Part shown: positions 45,845 to 55,165 of the stretch, in pieces
Layout: every line of letters begins with the position of its first letter
Position numbering within the stretch: position 1 is the stretch's first letter
From: Pseudarthrobacter defluvii
GTDB taxonomy: Bacteria > Actinomycetota > Actinomycetes > Actinomycetales > Micrococcaceae
Direction: 5' to 3'
NCBI RefSeq assembly: GCF_030816725.1
Contig: NZ_JAUSYG010000001.1
Coordinates: forward strand, 3,596,001-3,660,000
DNA length: 64,000 nucleotides
Translations under genes and position numbers: made by a program
The notes under the pieces: generated by a model
What the model saw: only the letters and a program-made list of their open reading frames with translations
Told to the model about the DNA's origin: nothing
Databases searched by the model: none

Positions 45845-46720
45845 ATGGAGGCAAGGGAACATCGGTCTGTTCGTGCTTTCATCCAGAGGCATACGGTGAT
45901 CACCTTCTATGTTCTGGTGTTGGTTTTTCTCATCTTCACCGCCGGTCCCGTTGCCTTGCTGGGCAGCGGGGCCGGCGGTGAGGCGGCCTCTGCTGCGGAG
46001 ATGGGGCCGGTCATGTACGTGACCGCCGTCCTGGCTGGTCCCTTATGCTACGCCTTGGCCGCCGTCGTGGTGATCGCCCTCGCCTCTGGCCGGGCGGGCC
46101 TGAGCGACCTACGAGCGCGGTCGATGCGGTGGCGGGTGGGCATTCGCTGGTACGCGGTCGCACTGCTAACCGCCCCGCTCTTGCAGGCGGCGATCCTCTT
46201 TGCGTTTTTGCTTACCTCAAAGGCCTTCCTCCCCGACATCGCCACCGCGGAGGACAGGGCGAGCTTGCTGATCGCCGCTCTCGTGGCTGGGCTGGTCGCC
46301 GGCTTCTTCGAAGAGCTCGGCTGGACAGGGTTCGCTACTCCCGAACACCGCAAGCGGCACAGTTTGTTGGCCACCGGGCTCCTTGTGGGCCTGCCATGGT
46401 GCCTGCTGCACTCACCGATCTACCTGGCAACCGACAGTGGCGCTATCCCGATGGCGCTCTACGTGCCCGTAATGGCCTTCTCCGTGCTGTTGCCCTACCG
46501 GGTACTCATGGTGTGGGTCTACGACCATACCCAGAGCGTGCTCATGGCGATGCTCATGCACCTGCCGATCAGCGCCAGTGCGTTTCTCCTCGGCTCTGCG
46601 GCGATGGTAGGACTACCGGACCTGATCTTCAACCTCGTCTTCGGTGCCACCCTGTGGGTCCTCGTGGCCGCGACTCTGGCGGCCGACCGACCGCAGAAGA
46701 CGCTTGCGATCCAAACCTGA
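45845..46720 (+). CDS. CPBP family intramembrane metalloprotease
   Basis: A 291-residue membrane protein with about eight helices. The glutamate pair sits in FFEELGWTGFATPEHRKRHS (Glu156-Glu157), and histidines in CLLHSP (His189) and LMHLP complete the metal site. The family includes CAAX-type prenyl proteases and bacteriocin-immunity or self-protection proteases. Its target is unknown. A frameshifted paralogue lies 2.2 kb downstream, with the same EELGWTGFA core. Confidence 0.92.
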   Translation: MEAREHRSVRAFIQRHTVITFYVLVLVFLIFTAGPVALLGSGAGGEAASAAEMGPVMYVTAVLAGPLCYALAAVVVIALASGRAGLSDLRARSMRWRVGIRWYAVALLTAPLLQAAILFAFLLTSKAFLPDIATAEDRASLLIAALVAGLVAGFFEELGWTGFATPEHRKRHSLLATGLLVGLPWCLLHSPIYLATDSGAIPMALYVPVMAFSVLLPYRVLMVWVYDHTQSVLMAMLMHLPISASAFLLGSAAMVGLPDLIFNLVFGATLWVLVAATLAADRPQKTLAIQT

Positions 46721-46894
46721 AGGCCTCGGAACAGCAGCGAGGTACAGCAGGAAGCCGTAGTGCTTCACGTTGTGCCAAGTGCACGGGAGAAGACAGATAG
46801 CCGGTCATCCCGAGGAAAAGATGGAAGGTAAAACAGGTCCAGCTCAATTCATTACCCGCTGCGGGCGACCAGTCTCCGACCCGCGCTGCTGCCG

Positions 46895-47533
46895 TTGAGC
46901 GGCATTGCAGCCTCATTGCTCTACGCAACCATGATCTGGCTGATCCGATACCCCGGGTACGACCCGATGTCACAGACGGTCAGTGAACTCTCGGCATGGG
47001 ATGTCTCCACCAGGACCGTCTGGGTATGGCTGGGCTTGCTGTGGAGTGCCCTGCTGGCGGCATTCGCGGCCGGCGTCTGGCGGTCCGGGAGCCGACGGCG
47101 GTCGCTTCGCGTAACCGGTATCCTCCTCGGCGCCTACGTGCTGGCCGGACTGGCCTACCCGTTCGCCTCGATGCACACCCGCGAAGTACTGGCCGCCGGC
47201 GGCGCCACAGCAGCCGACACAGCGCATTTGATCATTGTGTCGGTGACCAGTGCGCTGATGCTGGCGGCGATGGTTTCGTCGGCAGTTGCGTTCGGTCTCT
47301 GGTTCCGCCTGTACACCGCCGCCACCATCCTGCTGCTCATCGGTTTCGGCCTGCTCACCGCCGGGGACGCCTCGGCTGTGCAGACGAACCTGCCCACGCC
47401 CTGGACGGGGCTCTGTGAACGCGTCAACATCCTGGTGACCCTTGCATGGGTCGCTGTGCTCGCGCTGCTGCTGATCCATCGGTTGATGCAGAGTGACCTG
47501 AGCGTGGCGGACCAACGCAACAAGGCACGGTGA
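46895..47533 (+). CDS. DUF998-like membrane protein
   Basis: A 212-residue protein with six predicted helices. IRYPGYDPMSQTVSELSAWD after helix 1 is the DUF998 hallmark. The function is unknown. The only start in frame is TTG at 46895, preceded closely by an in-frame stop near 46831. The reading frame upstream (LRPALLPLSGIAASLLYA) looks like genuine N-terminal sequence without a good start, so the 5' end may be damaged. Confidence 0.75.
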   Translation: MSGIAASLLYATMIWLIRYPGYDPMSQTVSELSAWDVSTRTVWVWLGLLWSALLAAFAAGVWRSGSRRRSLRVTGILLGAYVLAGLAYPFASMHTREVLAAGGATAADTAHLIIVSVTSALMLAAMVSSAVAFGLWFRLYTAATILLLIGFGLLTAGDASAVQTNLPTPWTGLCERVNILVTLAWVAVLALLLIHRLMQSDLSVADQRNKAR

Positions 47534-47938
47534 AGAGGACCAGGGCTCTGCCAAACGCCCGAGTTCGCGGGCGATGGACAGCGGAGGACTCATGATCCTA
47601 AAGGGATCCCATGGATCAATAATCGTCAGTGATCGCCGAACTGGTGTAGTCGACGATGACGCAGCCACGGTCAGGTCAGCAGAACCCGAAAGAAACGATC
47701 GCGGGTAAGCCCGAACGCAGCGATGAAAGCACCTGGTGTTCGTGGGGCACGATCGGCGACGGAAGGTCATCCGGGGGGAACCAGGCCAGGTCGGAGGCTT
47801 CCCCTCCTGCTTGTATCTCTCTGGGGTGTGTTGGTGTGGAGATGGCCCTGTTCTGACCGCGCGCGACCATGGGGGACACGGCCGTGACCGGCGCATCGCT
47901 CCCGGGCCTAAGGGGCATCGGTCCGCCCGGTTCCGCCT
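47534..47938. other. Intergenic region containing a NUDIX remnant
   Basis: About 400 bases between two membrane-protein genes. Apart from the NUDIX fragment at 47676-47816 nothing coding was found. Confidence 0.5.
47676..47816 (-). pseudogene. C-terminal fragment of a NUDIX hydrolase
   Basis: The last 46 codons of a frame read EIQAGGEASDLAWFPPDDLP then SPIVPHEHQVLSSLRSGLPA. The W-F-P-x-D-x-L-P ending is a NUDIX C-terminal hallmark. The NUDIX box and N-terminal half are absent, replaced by unrelated sequence, so this is a truncated relic. Confidence 0.6.
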
Positions 47939-48676
47939 CTAGCCGGCTGTGACTGCCGGCTGGGCAGCGGTTTCCTTTCCGGGGCCGCGGGCGAGACGCA
48001 CCCGGGTATTGCCGGCGAGGTGCACGAGTATGCCGACCACGAGAAACGCGGCGAGTACCAGGGCGCTGGTGGCGATGACTGCCGGCCAGCCGCCGTCGAG
48101 CCCCGGGTTGAGGAAGTCGTAGGGGTACCAGCCGTCGAGGGCACCGCGCACCCAGGAGAAGATCAGGAACACCGCCGGGTAACAAAGCCAGACGAGGGGC
48201 CGCCGCCACGGGCCTCGGACGGTGCGCGTGACGAGGAGCCAGTCGAGCCCCGCGACCAGCGGTGCGATGCGGTGGGTGACCATCCAGGGCCAGTACATGT
48301 CCAGCGTCCACCACGGTTCGTCAGGCGGGGCCACGAGCACCACATAGATGATGCCCGTCATCGCCAGGTAGAACGCGAGGGCGCCGAAGAGGTGATCCCA
48401 CCAGTGTGGTAGCCGCGCGCGTGGCCGCGCGGCGGACACAAGGAACACGAGCCCGAGGACGAGGTTTGACTGGAACGTGAACTGGGAGATGAGCTGGGGG
48501 ATGTCGACGGAGTTGCCGGGCTGGGTCGCGTCGTATAGCTCCTGGCCGAGGGCCGCGAGCATGGCAAGTCCGGCGCCGCCGCGTACTAGACGGATCCAGA
48601 GACGGTCTGGGTGCAGCGCCCGGTTGGCGCCCACGTTGCGTTGAACCGGAGGACTCAGCGTCAGTACGTCGCTCAT
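47939..48676 (-). CDS. Pr6Pr family membrane protein
   Basis: A 245-residue protein with six to seven predicted helices: ISQFTFQSNLVLGLVFLVSA, GIIYVVLVAPPDEPWWTLDM, HRIAPLVAGLDWLL, VFLIFSWVRGALDGWYPYDF and a final helix. The order matches actinobacterial Pr6Pr/FAR-17a-AIG1-like proteins of unknown function. The ATG at 48676 precedes the conserved region; longer in-frame starts upstream look spurious. Confidence 0.85.
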   Translation of the reverse strand: MSDVLTLSPPVQRNVGANRALHPDRLWIRLVRGGAGLAMLAALGQELYDATQPGNSVDIPQLISQFTFQSNLVLGLVFLVSAARPRARLPHWWDHLFGALAFYLAMTGIIYVVLVAPPDEPWWTLDMYWPWMVTHRIAPLVAGLDWLLVTRTVRGPWRRPLVWLCYPAVFLIFSWVRGALDGWYPYDFLNPGLDGGWPAVIATSALVLAAFLVVGILVHLAGNTRVRLARGPGKETAAQPAVTAG

Positions 48677-48822
48677 GGCATCAGCGTAGTGTTGCGCCAA
48701 GCCGGGCCCCAGGGTCAAAAGGACCGGGTTGCCAGCGACCGCCGCGTCACCCACGAGTCGTGTCAGGAAACACCAGGCTTCAGCTGGTGCCGTGACACCC
48801 TCCCCAACTCCCACGGGCTGGC

Positions 48823-48906
48823 TCAGAAATCGATGCCTTTGACCAAGGTGACGAACTGTTCCTTGACCTGCTCTTCGGTAGGCCCTCCGGTAAAATCAGG
48901 ATCTGT
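48823..48906 (-). pseudogene. C-terminal fragment of an unidentified protein
   Basis: A minus-strand frame reads TDPDFTGGPTEEQVKEQFVT then LVKGIDF and a stop. It looks like the natural end of a soluble enzyme, but the upstream coding sequence has been replaced by the CPBP relic on the other strand. The family was not identified. Confidence 0.35.
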
Positions 48907-48909
48907 GCG

Positions 48910-49562
48910 GTGAAGATGGCCAGGTTCTGGCTCGTCCTCACCCGCTTTCCCGATGGGAAGGCGGGACTTCGCGGGCTGGGAGCCAGCCTCTGCCGATGGC
49001 GGGTGGTTCCACCTGTCATGGCCGCGACAGCCGCGGCAGTCGCCGCCATCTTCCCGCCATACTCCGGTGGCGTGCCGACAGCGGACGAGGTGCTGATCCT
49101 TCTTTTAGCCGGGATAGCCGTGGGTCTCATGGTCGGAATGCTGGAAGAGCTGGGCTGGACCGGCTTCGCACTGCCTCGCCTGCGCCGACGGCACGGCGTT
49201 GTTTCCACTGGATCGACCATGGCCTTGCTCTGGGGTGCCTGGCACTACCCCATGTTCGCCGACAGCACTGATCCTTCAGGAGCCATGCCCGCCGCGCTCA
49301 TTGTGGCCGTATTCCTGTTTGCGTGGCTGCCCGCTTACCGGTGCTGATGGTTTGGGTTTACGACCGGACCGGGAGCCTGCCCCTGGCGATGCTGATGCAC
49401 GCACCCCCGCTGCGGACGCGTCCATCAACTCCTTTATGGCGGCCTCCGGGAACGCCTCATGAATCGTCTTCGTGCCGTCCCTCAGCTGGGGCGGCGGCAT
49501 TTTGGGTGATTGCCGCCGTCGTCCTTCTCGGCAAAGGCCGCCACTCAGGGGAAAAGACATGA
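48910..49562 (+). pseudogene. Frameshifted CPBP intramembrane protease
   Basis: The first frame (48910-49347) contains MLEELGWTGFALPRLRRRHG and LLWGAWHYPMF, the CPBP active-site blocks, then stops after FAWLPAYRC. The protein continues in another frame from 49323 (LPVLMVWVYDRTGSLPLAML, MHA), and a last fragment AAAFWVIAAVVLLGKG lies near 49485-49540. At least two frameshifts and a missing N-terminal third mark it as a pseudogene. It is a paralogue of the intact CPBP gene upstream. Confidence 0.75.
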
Positions 49563-49575
49563 CCGAAACAACCGG

Positions 49576-50112
49576 CTAAAGGATCCGTTGGTGCATGCGG
49601 TGGTCCTGCCACCGACCGGCAATGCGAAGGTACGCCGCGGCCGTACCGTACGCTTCGAAACCGTTCTTTTCCAGGACTCTTTGGGACGCCTTATTGTGCA
49701 GCAGGGTGGCCGCTTCAAGTCGGTGGAGGCAGAGTCCGTTCCCCGCCAGATCGACCGCGGCAGCCACCGCTGCCGTCATCACTCCTGCTCCCTGGACCTC
49801 GCGGGAGATCCAGTAGCGGACGTGGGCGTTTTGGAAGGCGCCGCGAACGATCGAATTGAGGGTGAGCAGGCCGACGATATCTTCCCGTCCTGCCAGCACC
49901 AACGGAAGCGAGGTCCCTGCTTCAAGTTCGGCCCGCCGTCTTTCAATTACCTGGCGCTGTCCCTCGACGGTATAGAACTCCTCGTTCCTGACCGGCTCCC
50001 AAGGGGCAAGGTGGGACCGGTTCGCCTGAAACGCCCTGGCCAATGGGCCTGCGTCCGACCGGAGGACGGGACGCAGCACAATGCCCCCAGCAAGTTCACG
50101 AGCGAAGTCCAC
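49576..50112 (-). CDS. GNAT acetyltransferase, RimJ/RimL-like
   Basis: A 178-residue protein: IVLRPVLRSDAGPLARAFQA at the N-terminus, HVRYWISREVQGAGVMTAAV as the acetyl-CoA-binding loop (QGAGVM), and HNKASQRVLEKNGFEAYGTA near the end. These are typical of RimJ/RimL-like N-terminal acetylases and related resistance enzymes. The substrate is unknown. The ATG at 50112 gives the full domain. Confidence 0.9.
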   Translation of the reverse strand: MDFARELAGGIVLRPVLRSDAGPLARAFQANRSHLAPWEPVRNEEFYTVEGQRQVIERRRAELEAGTSLPLVLAGREDIVGLLTLNSIVRGAFQNAHVRYWISREVQGAGVMTAAVAAAVDLAGNGLCLHRLEAATLLHNKASQRVLEKNGFEAYGTAAAYLRIAGRWQDHRMHQRIL

Positions 50113-50257
50113 TGACCCACCCTACAGAGGAGAATCAGCCGCGCGTACAAACCAAAGACCCATCCACTGGACTTTGTGTCGTACCCATCCGGCAGAATGG
50201 GGTTTCAATTAGTCAAGTGTCTGGAATATGAGCCCTCTGACGAAAACCAGGACAGCA

Positions 50258-50659
50258 ATGAACGAATTCTTTACTGCCTCTTCCGACAGGGGGATGCTCC
50301 GGTTGCAGTGGCTACCGGAAGTGCACATCACGTACCAGCTCGCCGTGCGTGCTGCCCGTGTCCTGGAGGGTTTGAGCGGCGGTCGCAGTCTGCCCCTCCT
50401 CGTTAATTTCGCCGGAGTTGCCGGGTTGACCCCGGAAGCCAGGGCCGGAATGAACGCGTACCGCGGGTTCTCCGCCGTGGCCCTGATCGGGGACGGGGCA
50501 ATGGGCAAGGTCGTGGCTGCGTTCTCCCAGCGGTCCCTGACCCCCACCGCATATTTCACCAACGAGTCCGAAGCCATCAAATGGTTGTCGGAACAGGGCA
50601 GCCGACCCGGCGTCCCGAGTGAAGCACAGCAGACGGAGGCACAGCACACGGAGCGGTGA
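50258..50659 (+). CDS. STAS/SEC14-like (SpoIIAA-type) protein
   Basis: A 133-residue soluble protein. RSLPLLVNFAGVAGLTPEAR, then VALIGDGAMGKVVAAF, then TAYFTNESEAIKWLSEQ follow the pattern of Arthrobacter STAS/SEC14 or DUF7793-type proteins. The role is unknown; such proteins bind lipids or partners. The ATG at 50258 has AGGA six bases upstream and is preferred over the one 30 bases earlier. Confidence 0.75.
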   Translation: MNEFFTASSDRGMLRLQWLPEVHITYQLAVRAARVLEGLSGGRSLPLLVNFAGVAGLTPEARAGMNAYRGFSAVALIGDGAMGKVVAAFSQRSLTPTAYFTNESEAIKWLSEQGSRPGVPSEAQQTEAQHTER

Positions 50660-50889
50660 GCTCCACCCCGGTCGCTGCGACTTCCGACGCCGGCACCTGG
50701 CCGGGTGCGTCCCGCTCAGCGCGCTTCTCAATGCCCAGCAGCAGGGCACGGTCCATGACGAGGTAACCGGGGCGGATGGGGAAGCCCGGCTCCGGTGCTT
50801 GACGCGACATCCGGCACGGGTTAGAAAGTAAGCAGCCTTATTATTTATTTGTCGATTCTGCAAAGCGTTCTGCAAAAGGAGGACCTGAC

Positions 50890-51501
50890 GTGAGTGAAAA
50901 GCCCGGCAACCAGACCCCCAACACCCCTGATGTGAGCGAGACGGAACTGCGCAAGATGAAGGTGGATGAACTCCGCAAGGAAGCGCGGGAAGAACATATC
51001 GCCGGCGCTTCGGGCATGCGTAAGGAAGAGCTGGTGACGGAGGTAGCCAAGGCCCGGCAGGAAGGCGGCGGAGGCAACGGGGATAAGGCTGCCGGAGGAG
51101 ATGCGGAAGATCTCGGTGCCGGCCCCGACGGCGGCAAGATCCGCTACGGCGATGACTCGTCCAAGTCCCTGAAGTATTCGCAGGAAATCACTTCCCCCGA
51201 GGAGGAGCCCGAACGCGAGGGCCGCAGCCTGGCAACCACGCACCATGAAGTCATCAGGCAGTGGGCCGAAGAACGCGGCGGCATCCCTGCCACGGTCGAG
51301 GGCACTGAACACGGGGACCACCTTGGTGTCCTGCGCATCGATTTCCGCGACCGTGACGCCAACCTTCGCGAAGTCAGTTGGGAGGAATGGTTCAAGACGT
51401 TTGACGACCGGCGGCTGAACTTCATCTACCAGGAAGAGCGGACGGACGGCAACCAGTCCAACTTCTTCCGGTTGGAGAACCCGGATCGTGAAGACGCCTA
51501 G
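50890..51501 (+). CDS. Rho-N/SAP-like domain protein
   Basis: A 203-residue acidic protein. ETELRKMKVDELRKEAREEH then IAGASGMRKEELVTEVAKAR is a Rho N-terminal/SAP-like helical domain (about 17-56), a nucleic-acid-binding fold. After a Gly/Asp-rich linker, residues 115-200 (HHEVIRQWAEERGGIPATVEGTE, then LRIDFRD and WEEWFKTFDDR) form a second conserved domain found in such proteins. A strong AAGGAGG precedes the GTG. The function is unknown; chromosomal or stress roles have been suggested for similar proteins. Confidence 0.85.
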   Translation: MSEKPGNQTPNTPDVSETELRKMKVDELRKEAREEHIAGASGMRKEELVTEVAKARQEGGGGNGDKAAGGDAEDLGAGPDGGKIRYGDDSSKSLKYSQEITSPEEEPEREGRSLATTHHEVIRQWAEERGGIPATVEGTEHGDHLGVLRIDFRDRDANLREVSWEEWFKTFDDRRLNFIYQEERTDGNQSNFFRLENPDREDA

Positions 51502-51538
51502 GATTCCCAGGAACCTGACGTCCTGATGTCATAAAACG

Positions 51539-51574
51539 AAGGAGGCGCCACCGCAGCAGCGGTGGCGCCTCCTT
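51539..51574. terminator. Terminator at the 3' end of the uronate operon
   Basis: A perfect 16-bp stem (AAGGAGGCGCCACCGC) with an AGCA loop, flanked by A and T residues, between convergent genes. Confidence 0.93.
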
Positions 51575-51589
51575 GCTTAGGCACTGGTT

Positions 51590-53869
51590 CTACAGCCGCG
51601 TGTCGAATGACCCGCAAAATACGTTCTCGTTGAACGTGCCCTGGAACTCTGATTTCCCTTGGATCTTTTCCACCGCAGCCCGGATAGCCTCCCGCGTCCC
51701 CGCATGCGCGTGGATGGCGGTCCTGACCATGGGCACGTCGATCAGGTGGTTTGGCTGGTTCAGGGATACGAACACCGTGGGCACTTCCGTGGCATACCAG
51801 GGAATCTCCGCGGCCATCGGGGAGGACCACTTGATCCGGATGGCCGCTTCCTGCGCGAAGCCTTTCACGTTGGCGAAGACAAACGCAGCATCATACTTGT
51901 CCGCGTAGTCCCCCGTGGCTTCCTCCGACAACACGCGCATGAAGTTCATCCCGGCCTCCCCTGCCGCCTCGCGCTGCTCAGCGGTGCGGAAGAGGTGCAC
52001 TTCGAAACCGGCTTCCTCGAGTTCCTCCTTCACCACTTCCAGGTAGGCCAGCGGGTCGGCGCGGGTGAAGTCTGCCCCGCCGGAAATGCCGTACAAGCGG
52101 ATCCGGGGATGCGTCGCTGGAGTGATGGGCAGGTTTCCAGCCGTGTCCTTGACCAGCGTCACGGTCTTTTCCGCGATCTCCGCAGCCACCGAACGGTGCG
52201 CAGCAGATCCAATGACGGCAAGCGCTTCGGCCGGCGGAACCAGCTCGTCCAGGGACTTCCGGTGCAGCCCGAGCGACGCCTTCAGTCCAAGGATCCGCCG
52301 CAGTGCATCATGCAGCCGCTGATCGGTGATGACGCCGGACTTGTAGCCGTCCAGCATGTATTGGAAGTCTTCGGCCGGGTTGCGGAAGAACAGGAACATG
52401 TCGCAGCCGGCAGCAATCGTTGCAGGCACCAGTTCCTTGCGCTTCATCGCCTGGGTCAGGCCGATCATCTGCGAGGCGTCCGTGAGCACCAGGCCGTTGA
52501 ATCCCAGCTCACCCCGCAAAAGGTCCTGCAGCAGCTCGGGGGACAAAGTGGCGGGCAGGATTTCAGCGTCGGACAAGCCGGGGCGGAAATGCCGGGAAAC
52601 TTCCGGCGCCCCGATGTGCCCCACCATAATGGACTGCACGCCGTGCGCGATCATTTCCCGGTACACGTGCCCGTACGTCCGGTCCCACTGCTCATAGCTG
52701 AAGGTGTTGTAGGAGGTGACCACGTGCTGGTCCCGCTCGTCCACCCCGTCGCCCGGGAAGTGCTTCATCGCGCAAGCGGTGGGTGATTCGCTGATCCCGT
52801 CAAAGTATTCCTTGGCGCGTTCCACCACGATTTCAGGGGTGTTGCCAAAGGAGCGCGTGGAAATGACCGTGTTCCGCCAGTTGTAGTGGATGTCCACGAT
52901 CGGAGCGAAGGCCCAGTTGCAGCCCAGCGCCGCCGTCTCCACCCCGGCCACCTGCCCCATCTGCCGGGCAATGGTCTTGTCCGGGTGCGAGCCGGCCTGC
53001 AGGTGTGTGCAGACGAACGTCCCGTCGTCGCAACTGCCGGCCCCGCCCATCTCCGGGTTGGACGCAACCAGCAAGGGGATCCGGGACTTGGACTGCGCGT
53101 ACCGGATGTGCTCCTGTACCGCGGCGGACGGCCCCGGACGGTACCGCATGCCGCCCACGTGGTAGTTCTCCAGCACTTCGTCGAGGCACCCGGGCGAGTA
53201 GTCGTTGTTGTGGTTGATGAAAAGCTGCCCGATCTTCTCCTCGAGTGTCATGGCAGCGAGTGTGCCCTCCACCCACGCGGCCGCCTCGCCGTCGAGGTTG
53301 AACGGCGCTGCGGAAAGGTCGACGTCGAACTGGCGGGGCCCGGTGCCCTGCGTCCGCTTGGCGGGAAGTACGACGGCGGCAATCCCCTTGAGTGCCCCGG
53401 CCACCACTTCCGGGACGGGCGCGGCGATGTCCACCACCACACCGCGTTCGTCCGACTGCAGCGGTTCGAGGGTGGCGAGTTGGGAATCCAGCAGCGCTGG
53501 CGGCATGAAGTGCCCCGCCCTGCCGCCCACCCGCTGCGCCAGCACCTCCTTGCTGCCGTTGAGGTGCAGGAAGATGGTGTCCGGTGCCTGTTCCCGGATG
53601 GCGTCGCGGTAGCTGCGGCGAAGCGCCGAACACGCCAGGACCAGCCCACCGTCCCCGGCGGCAGCCAGCTCCCGGCCTACGATCGCCAGCCAGGGCCAGC
53701 GGTCCTCGTCTGTCAGGGGTGTGCCGGCCGCCATCTTGGCCACGTTCTCCACCGGGTGGAGCGAGTCGCCGTCCAGGAAGGGCACGCCCAGTTCGCGGGC
53801 CACGAGGCCTCCCACTGTCGTCTTGCCGCAGCCGGAAACACCCATGACGATGATGCGGTGCTTTGTCAT
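51590..53869 (-). CDS. Gluconokinase-GH3 glycoside hydrolase fusion
   Basis: A 759-residue two-domain protein in one uninterrupted frame. Residues 1-180 are a GntK-type kinase with P-loop GVSGCGKTT and DGDSLHP, LACSALRRSYRD and GHFMPPALLDSQ. Residues about 200-755 are a GH3 hydrolase: MTLEEKIGQLFINHNNDYSP, the NagZ-like dyad KHFPGDGVDERDQH (near 368), nucleophile Asp in LVLTDASQM (near 463), and a GH3 C-terminal domain. Gluconokinase makes 6-phosphogluconate; the GH3 part should cut a glycoside or uronoside. The ATG at 53869 has GAGG eight bases upstream; a GTG at 53902 would overlap the previous stop. Last gene of the uronate operon. Confidence 0.93.
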   Translation of the reverse strand: MTKHRIIVMGVSGCGKTTVGGLVARELGVPFLDGDSLHPVENVAKMAAGTPLTDEDRWPWLAIVGRELAAAGDGGLVLACSALRRSYRDAIREQAPDTIFLHLNGSKEVLAQRVGGRAGHFMPPALLDSQLATLEPLQSDERGVVVDIAAPVPEVVAGALKGIAAVVLPAKRTQGTGPRQFDVDLSAAPFNLDGEAAAWVEGTLAAMTLEEKIGQLFINHNNDYSPGCLDEVLENYHVGGMRYRPGPSAAVQEHIRYAQSKSRIPLLVASNPEMGGAGSCDDGTFVCTHLQAGSHPDKTIARQMGQVAGVETAALGCNWAFAPIVDIHYNWRNTVISTRSFGNTPEIVVERAKEYFDGISESPTACAMKHFPGDGVDERDQHVVTSYNTFSYEQWDRTYGHVYREMIAHGVQSIMVGHIGAPEVSRHFRPGLSDAEILPATLSPELLQDLLRGELGFNGLVLTDASQMIGLTQAMKRKELVPATIAAGCDMFLFFRNPAEDFQYMLDGYKSGVITDQRLHDALRRILGLKASLGLHRKSLDELVPPAEALAVIGSAAHRSVAAEIAEKTVTLVKDTAGNLPITPATHPRIRLYGISGGADFTRADPLAYLEVVKEELEEAGFEVHLFRTAEQREAAGEAGMNFMRVLSEEATGDYADKYDAAFVFANVKGFAQEAAIRIKWSSPMAAEIPWYATEVPTVFVSLNQPNHLIDVPMVRTAIHAHAGTREAIRAAVEKIQGKSEFQGTFNENVFCGSFDTRL

Positions 53870-53898
53870 TGTTGGTGCCTCACCAGTCTTGGCCGTGC

Positions 53899-55128
53899 TC
53901 ACCAGTCGTGCACCGTGCCGTCGACGAGGCGGTTGTAGGGCAGGTAGGCCTGCTGGTACGGGTAGGCTGCTGCGGCTTCTTCGTTGAATTCGACGCCGAT
54001 GCCGGGCTTGTCGCCCGGGTGCAGGTACCCGTCCACGAAGGTCATGGACTGCTCGAAGACCTCGTTGGTCTTGTCCGAGTGCTGCATGTACTCCTGGATC
54101 CCGTAGTTGTGGATCGCCAGGCCCACGTGCAGCTGCGCCGCGAACCCCACCGGGGAAATATCCGTCGGACCGTGGAAACCGGACTTGATCTGGTACTGCG
54201 CGGCGAAATCCATCACCTTCTTCAACGGGGAAATCCCGCCAAAGTGGGTGGACGCGGCCCGCACGTAATCGATCAGCTGTTCCTTAATCAGCGTCTGGTA
54301 ATCCCACACCGTATTGAACACCTCACCGATCGCCAGCGGCGTCGTGGTGTGCTGCCGCACCAGCCGCAACCCCTCCTGGTTCTCCGCCGGCGTGCAGTCC
54401 TCCAACCAAAACAGGTCATACGGCTCCAACGCCTTCCCCAGCTTCGCGGCCTGGATCGGCGTCATCCGGTGATGCCCGTCATGCAGCAACGGGATCTCCG
54501 GCCCGAACTCATTCCGCACCGCCTCAAACACCCCCGGCAAGTGCCGCAGATACGCCCGGGTATCCCAGTCCTCCTCCACCGGGAACGCACCGCGGCCGGC
54601 CGGCTCATAGTCATACCGCTCCCCCGACGCCTGCGCCTGCGCGGCAACACCATAGACGGCCTTGATGCCGGGGACGGCGGTCTGGATGCGGATGGACTTG
54701 TACCCAAGTTCCAGGTGCTCCCGCACGGAATCGAACAGCGAGGGAATGTCCGCACCGGAGGCGTGCCCGTACGCGCGCAACCCGCTCCGCGACGCACCCC
54801 CCAGCAACTGGTACACCGGCATCCCCGCCAGCTTGCCCTTGATATCCCACAGGGCCATATCCACCGCAGCGATCGCCGCCATGGTCACCGGGCCGCGCCG
54901 CCAATACGAGGACCGGTACAGGAACTGCCACGTATCCTCAATCCGGTGCGGATCCTTGCCGATCAGCAGCTGCGCCACGTGCTCCTTCAGATACGCGGCA
55001 ACCGCCAACTCACGACCGTTCAACGTCGCATCACCAATCCCCGTCACACCATCCTCCGTAGTAATCCGGAGCGTCACAAAGTTCCGGGACGGACTAGTGA
55101 CAAAGACGTCAGCGGCAACGATTTTCAT
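53899..55128 (-). CDS. manD: D-mannonate dehydratase, enolase superfamily (ManD/RspA type)
   Basis: A 409-residue enolase-superfamily enzyme. An N-terminal capping domain ([20 protein letters not shown]) leads into a barrel with [20 protein letters not shown], metal ligands in [15 protein letters not shown] and IGEVFN, and [10 protein letters not shown]. It dehydrates D-mannonate to 2-keto-3-deoxygluconate. Context (UxaC, mannonate oxidoreductase) supports the high-activity ManD role over the weak starvation-sensing relatives. The ATG at 55128 fits the family N-terminus; a longer upstream frame is antisense-like noise. Confidence 0.9.
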   Translation of the reverse strand: MKIVAADVFVTSPSRNFVTLRITTEDGVTGIGDATLNGRELAVAAYLKEHVAQLLIGKDPHRIEDTWQFLYRSSYWRRGPVTMAAIAAVDMALWDIKGKLAGMPVYQLLGGASRSGLRAYGHASGADIPSLFDSVREHLELGYKSIRIQTAVPGIKAVYGVAAQAQASGERYDYEPAGRGAFPVEEDWDTRAYLRHLPGVFEAVRNEFGPEIPLLHDGHHRMTPIQAAKLGKALEPYDLFWLEDCTPAENQEGLRLVRQHTTTPLAIGEVFNTVWDYQTLIKEQLIDYVRAASTHFGGISPLKKVMDFAAQYQIKSGFHGPTDISPVGFAAQLHVGLAIHNYGIQEYMQHSDKTNEVFEQSMTFVDGYLHPGDKPGIGVEFNEEAAAAYPYQQAYLPYNRLVDGTVHDW

Positions 55129-55165
55129 GGAATTCAGCTGTTCCTTCCGGAGGTAAAAGCAGGGT

